NCBI GenBank assembly: GCA_900554925.1
Contig: USJG01000098.1
Span: 1-8,565 of the forward strand
DNA from: an uncultured Lachnospiraceae bacterium
Lineage (GTDB): Bacteria > Bacillota > Clostridia > Lachnospirales > Lachnospiraceae
Direction: 5' to 3'
DNA: 8,565 nt
Shown: one piece after another, positions 1-6,312 of the stretch
Numbering within the stretch: position 1 is the first letter of the stretch
Layout of the letters: the number at the start of each line of letters is the position of its first letter
Notes under the pieces: model-generated
Told to the model about the DNA's origin: nothing
Databases searched by the model: none
What the model saw: only the letters and a program-made list of their open reading frames with translations
Made by a program: the position numbers and the translations under genes

Positions 1-66
1 GTGTTTACTTCAATGGCGCTGTTTATTATTGTGATTGCGGTAGTGTCATATACCGTTTCTTTTTAA
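1..66 (+). CDS. spoIIIAE: C-terminal tail of stage III sporulation protein AE (partial)
   Basis: An open frame enters from the left edge and ends at TAA (64-66), giving 21 residues, VFTSMALFIIVIAVVSYTVSF. The stretch is strongly hydrophobic and fits the last membrane helix of a multi-pass protein. The next gene is spoIIIAF, and in the conserved spoIIIA operon the gene immediately before it is spoIIIAE, a polytopic membrane component of the SpoIIIA-SpoIIQ channel. The assignment therefore rests on context and hydrophobicity, since too little sequence remains for a family motif. The leading GTG is an internal codon rather than a start. Only 9 bp separate it from spoIIIAF, which indicates co-transcription. 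Confidence 0.75.
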   Translation: MFTSMALFIIVIAVVSYTVSF

Positions 67-75
67 GGGGGAGTA

Positions 76-624
76 ATGGTTGCGGCGATCAAAGAGATAT
101 GCATTTTTGTGATTATTGCACAGGCGATCATGTTTTTTGTGCCCGGTAATTCTTATATGAAGTATGTCAGGGTTCTGGTAGGGATACTAATGATCTTAAA
201 GATTACTGAACCGATTTTTGGTTTGGTTCTTGATGAGGAAAAAGAAAAGGAAATCAGAGAGAGAGTATTGCTTTTGGAGCAAAATATTGACTCAGGCAGT
301 GATGAGTTTCAGGTAGAGGATAACAGCATGGGAATTTATGAAAGCATTGAAGAAGAACTGAAAAACAGACTGAATGAATGTGGAAGCGGTTATGATGTTT
401 TAGAGGTTTCAATTACAAAAGAACAGAAGCTTTCAGTAACGCTTTCGGGTAAAAAAGAAAAGGAAAAGGTTGAAAATAAGATACAGATAGAGCCCGTTGT
501 AATTGGGAGCGGTGCTTTAGAAAGCAGCATCATGAAGGAAGGAAAGGAGGAAACAGAGCTGAAAAGGCAATTGGGAAATTGTATCGGAGTAGACCCCGAA
601 AGAATTGAAATTGTATATGATTAA
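76..624 (+). CDS. spoIIIAF: Stage III sporulation protein AF
   Basis: This 182-residue membrane protein is a component of the SpoIIIA channel complex, made in the mother cell and located in the outer forespore membrane. Two hydrophobic segments are visible at about residues 7-23 and 31-50, joined by a short loop containing PGNSYMKYVR. A charged Lys/Glu-rich stretch follows (53-68), then a soluble C-terminal domain (about 85-182) ending GVDPERIEIVYD, which matches the ring-building-motif ending of its neighbours AG and AH. Length is close to the B. subtilis protein (about 200 residues). The start is ATG at 76, preceded by a strong but closely spaced GGGGGAG (67-73). The identification rests on the two-helix plus soluble-domain layout and on its place just before a clear spoIIIAG. 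The operon promoter, sigma-E-dependent in B. subtilis, lies outside the window. Confidence 0.9.
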   Translation: MVAAIKEICIFVIIAQAIMFFVPGNSYMKYVRVLVGILMILKITEPIFGLVLDEEKEKEIRERVLLLEQNIDSGSDEFQVEDNSMGIYESIEEELKNRLNECGSGYDVLEVSITKEQKLSVTLSGKKEKEKVENKIQIEPVVIGSGALESSIMKEGKEETELKRQLGNCIGVDPERIEIVYD

Positions 625-645
625 CAGTAGTGGAATGAGGATGGT

Positions 646-1287
646 ATGGAAAAGGTTCGGGAAAAGGAGATAAAGAAAAAAATTACCGGGAAATTTACCA
701 GGGATAATTTCCTGATAATCATTCTTGCCGGTGTCCTGCTGCTTGTGATTGCCTGGCCGGTAAAAGAGGATAATACGGATACAGGTACGCAGATACAGTC
801 CGGTCAATGGGACAGTAAAGGGAATATAATGGATTTACAGTCAGATTCGACTCAAAATACAGGCACAGATGCTAAGGAAGGCGGCGGTGAACTGCGCTCT
901 TATGCCTCTTATCTTGAGACGTCCTTAGAAGAACTGCTTTGTACGATGGATGGGGTCGGAAAGGTGAGGGTGATGGTCACGCTGAAAAATTCAGGCGAGG
1001 CTGTTGTAGAAAAGGATAAGGTTACGGTGCGGAACAGCACGACAGAGGTAGACTCAGCCGGCGGCAGCAGAAATACTGCGGATATAAGTGATGAGGAGGA
1101 AACTGTTTATGAGGGAAGTAATGTACCCTACATAACAAAGGTGCTGGCCCCTTCTGTGGAAGGAGTTGTAGTGTCTGCCCAGGGCGGTGATAATGCCGGA
1201 ATCATACAAAATATAACAGAAGCAATTCAGGCATTATTTGGTATTGAGGCACATAAAATTAAAGTAGTTAAAATGATTTCACAATAA
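646..1287 (+). CDS. spoIIIAG: Stage III sporulation protein AG
   Basis: This 213-residue protein is the SpoIIIAG ring component of the mother cell-forespore channel. A basic N-terminus (residues 1-19) is followed by one membrane helix (about 21-38), a polar Gln/Asp/Ser/Thr linker (40-85) and a ring-building domain. The first half of that domain is residues 87-114, with the family-typical MDGVGKVRVMVTLKNSGEAV. The second half is 160-213, with APSVEGVVVSAQGG and the terminal helix-strand through FGIEAHKIKVVKM. The polar insertion between them (about 115-158) corresponds in position to the beta-rich insertion that builds the ring's beta barrel in B. subtilis SpoIIIAG. Length is near the B. subtilis protein (about 229). 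The start is ATG at 646, with TGAGG (636-640) as ribosome site. It follows spoIIIAF by 21 bp. Confidence 0.95.
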   Translation: MEKVREKEIKKKITGKFTRDNFLIIILAGVLLLVIAWPVKEDNTDTGTQIQSGQWDSKGNIMDLQSDSTQNTGTDAKEGGGELRSYASYLETSLEELLCTMDGVGKVRVMVTLKNSGEAVVEKDKVTVRNSTTEVDSAGGSRNTADISDEEETVYEGSNVPYITKVLAPSVEGVVVSAQGGDNAGIIQNITEAIQALFGIEAHKIKVVKMISQ

Positions 1288-1294
1288 GAAGGAG
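1288..1294 (+). promoter_or_regulatory. Ribosome binding site fixing the TTG start of spoIIIAH
   Basis: GAAGGAG lies 8 bp before TTG at 1303, an ideal distance. The first in-frame ATG (1312) would be 17 bp away, too far for efficient initiation. TTG is therefore the preferred start. Confidence 0.8.
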
Positions 1295-1302
1295 ATACGG
1301 AC

Positions 1303-2052
1303 TTGAAGAATATGGTGAAAAAGAATCAGATCATGATTACGGCGCTGGCAATTATGATTGCAATTGCGGGATACCTGAATTTTGCCGGTGGCAAGATTAC
1401 AGAAGAGGAGATACTTTCGGCGGGGGCAGATACAGTTGAAGCAGGCAGTCAGCAGGCGGTAACAGATACAGACGTTGCAGCTCTATTTGAAATATCTGAT
1501 GAGGATATGGAGCAGGCCGATTATGGAGAAATTGAGAGCATGGATTCAGATGTTGTATTGCAGCAGGAAAACTATCTGGATGAAACTATGGAGGAAGTAC
1601 TGGCAGAAAATCTGACTCAGGATTTAGCTCAAAATACGGAAAATCAGATTTCGGACGGAGAAACACCGGGAGAAGCAGTGTTTACTTCCGCCGCCAGCAT
1701 GGATACTCTTTCTGGTGCCAGACTTCTTAAAGAGCAGACCAGAGCCAAAAATAAGGAGACGTTGCTGGAGATTATCAATAATGCCAATATCAGTGAGGAT
1801 CAGAAGCAGGAAGCAGTTGATAATATGATTGCCATTACTGACATTGCTGAAAAGGAAACAGCAGCAGAAATTCTGTTGGAAAGCAAGGGATTTGATGATG
1901 TGGTGGTAAGTATAACGGATGGAAGCGTTGATGTTGTTGTCAATACCAGTGAGCTTACAGAAGCACAGCGTGCTCAGATTGAAGATATTATTGTCCGCAA
2001 AACGGGAGTATCCCCTGATGCAATTGTAATCAGCACATTGACTACCCAGTAA
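1303..2052 (+). CDS. spoIIIAH: Stage III sporulation protein AH
   Basis: This 249-residue protein is SpoIIIAH, the mother-cell membrane protein that in B. subtilis pairs with forespore SpoIIQ across the intermembrane space. A short basic N-terminus precedes one membrane helix (about residues 9-26), followed by GYLNF, common in this family. A long linker (about 32-135) is extremely acidic: residues 32-120 contain 27 Asp/Glu and no Lys or Arg. The C-terminal ring-building domain of the YscJ/FliF-like fold (about 138-249) includes RAKNKETLLEIINN, the AAEILLESKGFDDVVVSI segment and the terminal GVSPDAIVISTL. It is about 30 residues longer than B. subtilis SpoIIIAH (218). Initiation is at TTG, an unusual start set by the ribosome site. 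It lies 15 bp after spoIIIAG and is the last gene of the sporulation block. Confidence 0.93.
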   Translation: MKNMVKKNQIMITALAIMIAIAGYLNFAGGKITEEEILSAGADTVEAGSQQAVTDTDVAALFEISDEDMEQADYGEIESMDSDVVLQQENYLDETMEEVLAENLTQDLAQNTENQISDGETPGEAVFTSAASMDTLSGARLLKEQTRAKNKETLLEIINNANISEDQKQEAVDNMIAITDIAEKETAAEILLESKGFDDVVVSITDGSVDVVVNTSELTEAQRAQIEDIIVRKTGVSPDAIVISTLTTQ

Positions 2053-2099
2053 TAAGGTTTTTCCAAAGAGAATAAATAGATGCTATATTTTGAAAAATG

Positions 2100-2108
2100 T
2101 GGTATCCT
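2100..2108 (+). promoter_or_regulatory. Candidate extended -10 promoter element for deoB
   Basis: TGGTATCCT reads as an extended -10 (TGn followed by TATCCT, 4 of 6 bases matching TATAAT). No good -35 is present at 16-18 bp. An alternative in the same gap is TTTCCA (2060-2065) with an 18-bp spacer to TATATT (2084-2089). Both are weak, and the spacing from either to the deoB ATG is plausible. This is inference from motif matching only. Confidence 0.25.
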
Positions 2109-2163
2109 AATACAGGAGAAAGAAAGGAACACCTGTTTAAGGATGTTTGCTGCAAGAAAGAAG

Positions 2164-2170
2164 AAAGGGA
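2164..2170 (+). promoter_or_regulatory. Ribosome binding site deciding the deoB start
   Basis: AAAGGGA lies 7 bp before ATG at 2178. The alternative upstream in-frame ATG at 2097 would add 27 residues that do not belong to the enzyme family, and it has no such site. Confidence 0.75.
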
Positions 2171-2177
2171 TACCCTG

Positions 2178-3329
2178 ATGAAAAGAGTTTTTTTGATCGT
2201 GTTGGACAGTGTGGGAATAGGCGCTATGGAGGATGCGGCGGATTTTGGAGATGCAGGAACGAACACCCTGCGTTCAGCAGCCGGCAGTGCCTGTTTCCAC
2301 ATGCCAAACATGGAACAGCTTGGGCTGTTTAATATTGATGGAGTAGACTGGAAAGAAGGGGTGAAAGAGCCCCAGGCAGTTTACGGGAGAATGAAAGAAG
2401 CTTCTAAGGGGAAGGATACGACTATCGGACATTGGGAGATAGCCGGTGTTATATCAAAAAAACCGCTTCCGGTCTACCCTGATGGATTTCCTAAGGAGAT
2501 CACGGAGGCTTTTTGCAGTATGGCAGGAAGAGGCATTCTCTGCAACCGCCCTTATTCAGGAACAGAAGTGATTAAGGATTATGGGGATGAACATGTCAAA
2601 ACAGGGGACCTGATCGTCTATACCTCTGCCGACAGCGTATTTCAGGTTGCTGCCCATGAGGATGTGGTTCCGGTGGAAACACTTTATGAATATTGTAAGA
2701 TGGCCAGAGAATTGCTTAAAGGAGAGCATAGTGTAGGGAGAGTGATTGCAAGGCCTTTTAAGGGAGAGAGCGGAAATTACGTAAGGACTTCCGGCAGACA
2801 TGATTATTCCCTGGAACCTCCGGCAGAAACTATGCTGGATGCCATTAAGAGGGCAGGAAAAGAAGTGATCGGCGTAGGAAAGATACGGGATATTTTTGCC
2901 GGACGCGGGATTACTTCTTATGCATATACTAATGGAAATGCGGATGGTATTGCCAAAACCATTGATTATCTTGGGCAGGATTTTGAAGGTTTATGCTTTA
3001 TTAATCTGGTGGATTATGATATGCTCTATGGGCACAGAAATGATATTGAAGGTTATGCCAGGGCATTGTCTGAGTTTGATGATGCATTGCCACAGATCAT
3101 GGGAAAACTAAGAGATGATGATCTTTTGATGATTACCGCAGATCATGGCTGCGATCCGGGATATACAGTTTCTACGGATCATTCCAGGGAGTATACGCCT
3201 CTGATTATTTATGGAAAGAAGATAGTGCCGGGAAATCTGGGAACAAGAAACACATTTGCAGATATTGGAGCTACGGTTCTTAAAGTTTTGGGCGTAGAAG
3301 GAAGCATTGCCGGAAAAGCTGTGCTTTAA
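2178..3329 (+). CDS. deoB: Phosphopentomutase
   Basis: This 383-residue cytosolic enzyme interconverts ribose or deoxyribose 1-phosphate and 5-phosphate, linking nucleoside phosphorolysis to the pentose phosphate pool. It belongs to the alkaline phosphatase metalloenzyme superfamily. Visible motifs are the N-terminal LIVLDSVGIGA with metal ligand D10, KGKDTTIGHWEIAG (residues 77-90) carrying the phospho-acceptor Thr (T81 by comparison with T85 of the Bacillus cereus enzyme), NLVDYDMLYGHR (276-287, ligands D281 and H286), ITADHGCDP (319-327, D322 and H323) and TDHSREYTP (333-341, H335). All expected catalytic and dimetal residues are therefore present, and length is near the family norm (about 390). 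The start is ATG 2178, because MKRVFLIVLDSVGIG is the usual N-terminus. No other deo or nucleoside phosphorylase gene is in the window. The next gene, prfC, follows after 22 bp. Confidence 0.96.
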   Translation: MKRVFLIVLDSVGIGAMEDAADFGDAGTNTLRSAAGSACFHMPNMEQLGLFNIDGVDWKEGVKEPQAVYGRMKEASKGKDTTIGHWEIAGVISKKPLPVYPDGFPKEITEAFCSMAGRGILCNRPYSGTEVIKDYGDEHVKTGDLIVYTSADSVFQVAAHEDVVPVETLYEYCKMARELLKGEHSVGRVIARPFKGESGNYVRTSGRHDYSLEPPAETMLDAIKRAGKEVIGVGKIRDIFAGRGITSYAYTNGNADGIAKTIDYLGQDFEGLCFINLVDYDMLYGHRNDIEGYARALSEFDDALPQIMGKLRDDDLLMITADHGCDPGYTVSTDHSREYTPLIIYGKKIVPGNLGTRNTFADIGATVLKVLGVEGSIAGKAVL

Positions 3330-3338
3330 GGTACATTT

Positions 3339-3343
3339 GGAGG
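3339..3343 (+). promoter_or_regulatory. Ribosome binding site fixing the GTG start of prfC
   Basis: GGAGG lies 8 bp before GTG at 3352. An earlier in-frame ATG at 3307 would lie inside deoB and add 15 residues unlike RF3, so GTG is preferred. Confidence 0.85.
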
Positions 3344-3351
3344 TAAAACAC

Positions 3352-4944
3352 GTGAGTAATTATGATCAGGAAATAAACAGAAGAAGGACCTTTGCCATAA
3401 TTTCCCATCCGGATGCAGGAAAGACCACGCTGACAGAAAAGTTTCTTTTGTATGGCGGAGCCATCAATCTGGCTGGAAGCGTTAAGGGAAAGGCAACAGC
3501 AAGGCATGCGGTTTCTGACTGGATGGAAATAGAAAAGGAAAGAGGTATTTCAGTTACGTCTTCCGTGTTGCAGTTTGAGTATGATGGTTTCTGCATCAAT
3601 ATTCTTGATACGCCGGGGCATCAGGACTTCTCAGAAGATACCTACAGGACGCTGATGGCGGCAGATTCTGCGGTAATGGTGATTGATGCTTCCAAAGGCG
3701 TGGAGGCGCAGACAAGGAAATTATTTAAGGTTTGCGTTATGCGAAAAATCCCTATTTTTACCTTTATCAATAAAATGGACAGGGATGCAAACGATACCTT
3801 TGAACTGTTAGATGAAATTGAAAAGGAACTGGGAATTGCTACCTGCCCTGTGAACTGGCCGATTGGTTCCGGTAAGAAATTTAAGGGCGTTTATGACAGG
3901 GACAGGCAGTGTGTGATCACTTATTCTGATACAGCGAAGGGAACCAAAGAAGGAGAAACAATGGAGATCCCTGTAAATGACAGAGATGCGCTGGTTCAGG
4001 TGACAGGTGAAGAAGCTGCGGATACATTGATCGATGAAATAGAACTTCTGGACGGGGCCAGTGCAGAATTTAATTTAGAACTGGTACAGGCAGGGGAGTT
4101 GACGCCGGTATTTTTCGGATCAGCGCTGACTAACTTTGGCGTGGAGTTCTTTTTGCAGCATTTCCTTAAAATGACCACAACACCTCTTCCAAGAAAAGCT
4201 GATGTGGGGATGATATCACCTACAGAACAGGAGTTTTCAGCATTTGTATTTAAAATTCAGGCAAATATGAATAAGGCTCACAGGGACAGGATTGCATTCA
4301 TGCGGATCTGTTCCGGTAAATATGAAGCCAGTATGGAAGTAAAGCATGTGCAGGGAGGCAGGGTTATGCGTCTCTCTCAGCCACAGCAGATAATGGCCAG
4401 TGAGAGAAAGATATTGGAGGAAGCCTATGCGGGGGATATTATCGGTGTATTTGATCCGGGTATCTTTTCCATAGGAGATACTCTGTGTATGCCAAAAGAT
4501 CAATTTCAATATGAGGGGATTCCTACCTTTGCTCCGGAGCACTTTGCCAGGGTCAGACAGGTGGATACCATGAAGAGAAAGCAATTTGTAAAAGGGATCA
4601 CCCAGATTGCCCAGGAGGGGGCAATTCAGATTTTTCAGGAGTTCAATACGGGCATGGAAGAAATTATCGTAGGCGTGGTTGGCGTGCTCCAGTTTGACGT
4701 GCTCAAATATCGCCTGGAAAATGAGTATAATGTGGAAATTAAATTGGAAAATCTGCCTTATGAGCATATCAGATGGATTGAAAATAAAGATATTGATTTA
4801 AGCAGGCTTGTGGGAACCTCCGATATGAAAAAAATTAAAGATTTAAAGGGAAATCCGCTTCTGCTGTTTATCAATGCATGGAGTGTGGGAATGACTTTGG
4901 ACCGAAATGAAGGACTGATACTTTCCGAGTTTGGACGTGATTAA
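3352..4944 (+). CDS. prfC: Peptide chain release factor 3 (GTPase)
   Basis: This 530-residue translational GTPase is RF3, which removes RF1/RF2 from the ribosome after peptide release. Length matches E. coli RF3 (529). The GTPase motifs occur in order: G1 SHPDAGKT (residues 18-25), where RF3 has SHPDAGKT rather than EF-G's AHIDAGKT; G2 ERGIS (63-67); G3 DTPGH (86-90) in the RF3-typical LDTPGHQDFSEDTYR; G4 NKMD (140-143); and a G5-like GSAL (256-259). RF3-style domains II and III follow, including the EFSAFVFKIQANMNKAHRDR and GAIQIFQEFNTG segments. Initiation is at GTG with a strong ribosome site. The same position of these motifs in EF-G or TypA would come with different lengths and C-terminal domains, so RF3 is secure. 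It sits between deoB and the lipoprotein gene, whose ATG abuts its stop. Confidence 0.96.
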   Translation: MSNYDQEINRRRTFAIISHPDAGKTTLTEKFLLYGGAINLAGSVKGKATARHAVSDWMEIEKERGISVTSSVLQFEYDGFCINILDTPGHQDFSEDTYRTLMAADSAVMVIDASKGVEAQTRKLFKVCVMRKIPIFTFINKMDRDANDTFELLDEIEKELGIATCPVNWPIGSGKKFKGVYDRDRQCVITYSDTAKGTKEGETMEIPVNDRDALVQVTGEEAADTLIDEIELLDGASAEFNLELVQAGELTPVFFGSALTNFGVEFFLQHFLKMTTTPLPRKADVGMISPTEQEFSAFVFKIQANMNKAHRDRIAFMRICSGKYEASMEVKHVQGGRVMRLSQPQQIMASERKILEEAYAGDIIGVFDPGIFSIGDTLCMPKDQFQYEGIPTFAPEHFARVRQVDTMKRKQFVKGITQIAQEGAIQIFQEFNTGMEEIIVGVVGVLQFDVLKYRLENEYNVEIKLENLPYEHIRWIENKDIDLSRLVGTSDMKKIKDLKGNPLLLFINAWSVGMTLDRNEGLILSEFGRD

Positions 4945-6210
4945 ATGAAAACAAAGAAAAGCTGTTTGTATGTTCTTATTTGTATCCTGCTGCTTTGTGG
5001 GTGCAGTTACCCTGACAGTACAAGCCAGCAGCAGGACAGTGATACGCAACTTAATATCGAAAAGAGCCCGGAAGAGGCACCCAGGGAGGAAGCAATAGAA
5101 AAGCCTTTGGAAGGAACTAAAACACAGGAAGCCGATGCGGATGAGGTGGAGCAGATTTCCGCTATATCTGAGGCAGAGAGGGCTTATCTAAGGAAAAAGC
5201 AGACAGGACTTTTTTATTATGAAAGCCTTAGTGAAAAAGAGCAGGTCGTTTATGCGGAAATTTTGAAAATATTGCAGGATTTCGGCGATGGCGTTGCACT
5301 TTCCACTACGGAAACAGATATGATAGAAAAGGTTTTTCAATGTGTCCTTAATGATCATCCCGAAATCTTTTATGTGGACGGTTATACATTTACCAGATAT
5401 ACGTTAGGAGAAGTGGTGAAAAAGATCACGTTTTCCGGCACTTATAATGTGACCTGTGAAGAAGCGGCAAGGCGTGAAGCGGAGATTGCAGAGTATGTGG
5501 AGGAATGCTTATCTGGTATGGAACCGGGACTGGATCAGTACGGAAAAGTGAAATATATTTATGAATATATTATCAGTCAGACGGAATATGACGCAGATAT
5601 TGCAGATAATCAGAATATCTGCTCCGTTTTTATTCAGCAAAAAAGTGTTTGCCAGGGATATGCAAAAGCCACTCAGTATCTGCTTTCAAAAGCAGGCATT
5701 GAGGCTACACTGGTCATGGGAAGAGTTTCAGGAGGCGAGGGACATGCATGGAATCTGGTTAAGCTGGATGGAAATTATTATTATGTAGATACTACATGGG
5801 GAGATGCCTCTTATCAAATTATGGAGGGAAGCAGTGATCAGGCTATAAGCAGCATTCCGCCCATTAATTATGATTATCTGTGTGTCACCACGGAGCAGCT
5901 TAAAAGAACCCACACCATAGATGAGTTTGTCACAGTTCCACTGTGCAGTTCCATGGAAGATAACTATTATGTCAGAGAAGGGCTTTATTTTACACAGATT
6001 GATAAGGAAAGGCTTGAGGAAGTATTTAAGACAGCTTATGATAAGGGAAACACTTATGTAACGCTTAAATGTGTTGACAGTCAGGTATATGATGAAATGT
6101 TTAAATATCTGATCGAAGATCAGGGGATATTCAGATACCTGAATGCCCAGGAAGGAACTGTTTCCTATGCAGAAAATAAAGATCAGATGAGCTTAAGCTT
6201 CTGGTTATAG
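4945..6210 (+). CDS. Predicted lipoprotein with transglutaminase-like domain
   Basis: This 421-residue protein is probably exported and lipid-anchored. It has a basic N-terminus, a hydrophobic segment (about residues 7-19) and a lipobox-like LCGC with the candidate lipidated Cys20; Cys at the -2 position is unusual. A low-complexity Gln/Glu/Pro-rich stretch (about 27-70) probably spans the cell wall. Residues 75-170 form an N-terminal domain with NDHPEIFYVDGYTF, a pattern I associate with clostridial transglutaminase-domain proteins. The transglutaminase-like core (about 195-290) has a complete Cys-His-Asp triad: C236 in SVCQGYA, H267 in GEGHAWNLV and D282 in YYYVDTTWGD. Residues 330-421 are a C-terminal region I do not recognise. 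The fold includes crosslinkers, peptidases and hydrolases, so substrate and reaction are unknown. The ATG directly follows the prfC stop and has only a weak GGA (4933-4935), suggesting translational coupling. Confidence 0.85.
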   Translation: MKTKKSCLYVLICILLLCGCSYPDSTSQQQDSDTQLNIEKSPEEAPREEAIEKPLEGTKTQEADADEVEQISAISEAERAYLRKKQTGLFYYESLSEKEQVVYAEILKILQDFGDGVALSTTETDMIEKVFQCVLNDHPEIFYVDGYTFTRYTLGEVVKKITFSGTYNVTCEEAARREAEIAEYVEECLSGMEPGLDQYGKVKYIYEYIISQTEYDADIADNQNICSVFIQQKSVCQGYAKATQYLLSKAGIEATLVMGRVSGGEGHAWNLVKLDGNYYYVDTTWGDASYQIMEGSSDQAISSIPPINYDYLCVTTEQLKRTHTIDEFVTVPLCSSMEDNYYVREGLYFTQIDKERLEEVFKTAYDKGNTYVTLKCVDSQVYDEMFKYLIEDQGIFRYLNAQEGTVSYAENKDQMSLSFWL

Positions 6211-6257
6211 ATTACCGCCGGCATCCGCAATTAGGGCTATGCAAAAAGTTTAATTTT

Positions 6258-6266
6258 TGGTATGAT
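6258..6266 (+). promoter_or_regulatory. Candidate extended -10 promoter for asp23-nusB-xseAB
   Basis: TGGTATGAT is an extended -10 element (TGn plus TATGAT, 5 of 6 bases of TATAAT), 46 bp before the Asp23 ATG. The hexamer 17 bp upstream, TATGCA (6238-6243), is a poor -35, which is tolerable for extended -10 promoters. It could give the housekeeping block its own vegetative transcription. Confidence 0.4.
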
Positions 6267-6298
6267 TAACTATATTAAGGCTTGCAGTTTAAAGATAG

Positions 6299-6305
6299 AA
6301 AGGAA
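6299..6305 (+). promoter_or_regulatory. Ribosome binding site deciding the Asp23-family start
   Basis: AAAGGAA lies 7 bp before ATG at 6313 and supports this start over ATG 6262, which has no purine-rich site. Confidence 0.7.
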
Positions 6306-6312
6306 CATTATT

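Larger units (their letters stand above)
2053..2177 (+). other. Intergenic region between spoIIIAH and deoB
   Basis: This 125-bp AT-rich spacer is the largest gap in the window. I find no GC-rich hairpin followed by a T-run, so no convincing intrinsic terminator separates the sporulation operon from deoB. It contains weak promoter-like sequences and a 5-bp inverted repeat (ACAGG 2112-2116, CCTGT 2132-2136) just downstream of the best -10 candidate. The repeat is too short to call an operator. Confidence 0.5.
6211..6312 (+). other. Intergenic region before the asp23-nusB-xse block
   Basis: This 102-bp gap contains no strong terminator. The only hairpin I see is AT-rich, CAAAAA (6242-6247) with TTTTTG (6254-6259) around a 6-base loop, which overlaps the candidate -10 element. 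An in-frame ATG at 6262 without a ribosome site was rejected as the start of the next gene. Confidence 0.5.

Noticed and set aside
517..807. 96-codon minus-strand open frame across the spoIIIAF-spoIIIAG junction
   Set aside because: It overlaps two conserved genes and their junction, and the product resembles no family.
2083..2114. Possible sigma-E promoter (CTATATT with AATACA) before deoB
   Set aside because: The 19-bp spacer is too long for sigma-E (about 13-15), and the -35-like part matches only in its ATATT core.
2097..2177. Longer deoB start adding 27 residues
   Set aside because: The extra residues precede the canonical MKRVFLIVLDSVGIG N-terminus, lack a ribosome site, and overlap the candidate promoter; AAAGGGA sits correctly before ATG 2178.
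3307..3351. Longer prfC start inside the end of deoB
   Set aside because: GGAGG is ideally placed for GTG 3352, and the 15 extra residues are not RF3-like.
4237..4767. 176-codon open frame on the minus strand inside prfC
   Set aside because: It lies wholly antisense to a well-conserved RF3 gene, has no recognisable domain and low-quality composition, and is explained as a shadow of the coding strand.
6211..6260. Terminator after the lipoprotein gene
   Set aside because: The only hairpins are a 4-bp GCAT/ATGC pair and an AT-only stem; there is no GC-rich stem followed by a T-run.
6262..6312. Longer Asp23-family start adding 17 residues
   Set aside because: No ribosome site precedes ATG 6262, which overlaps the best promoter candidate; AAAGGAA supports ATG 6313.
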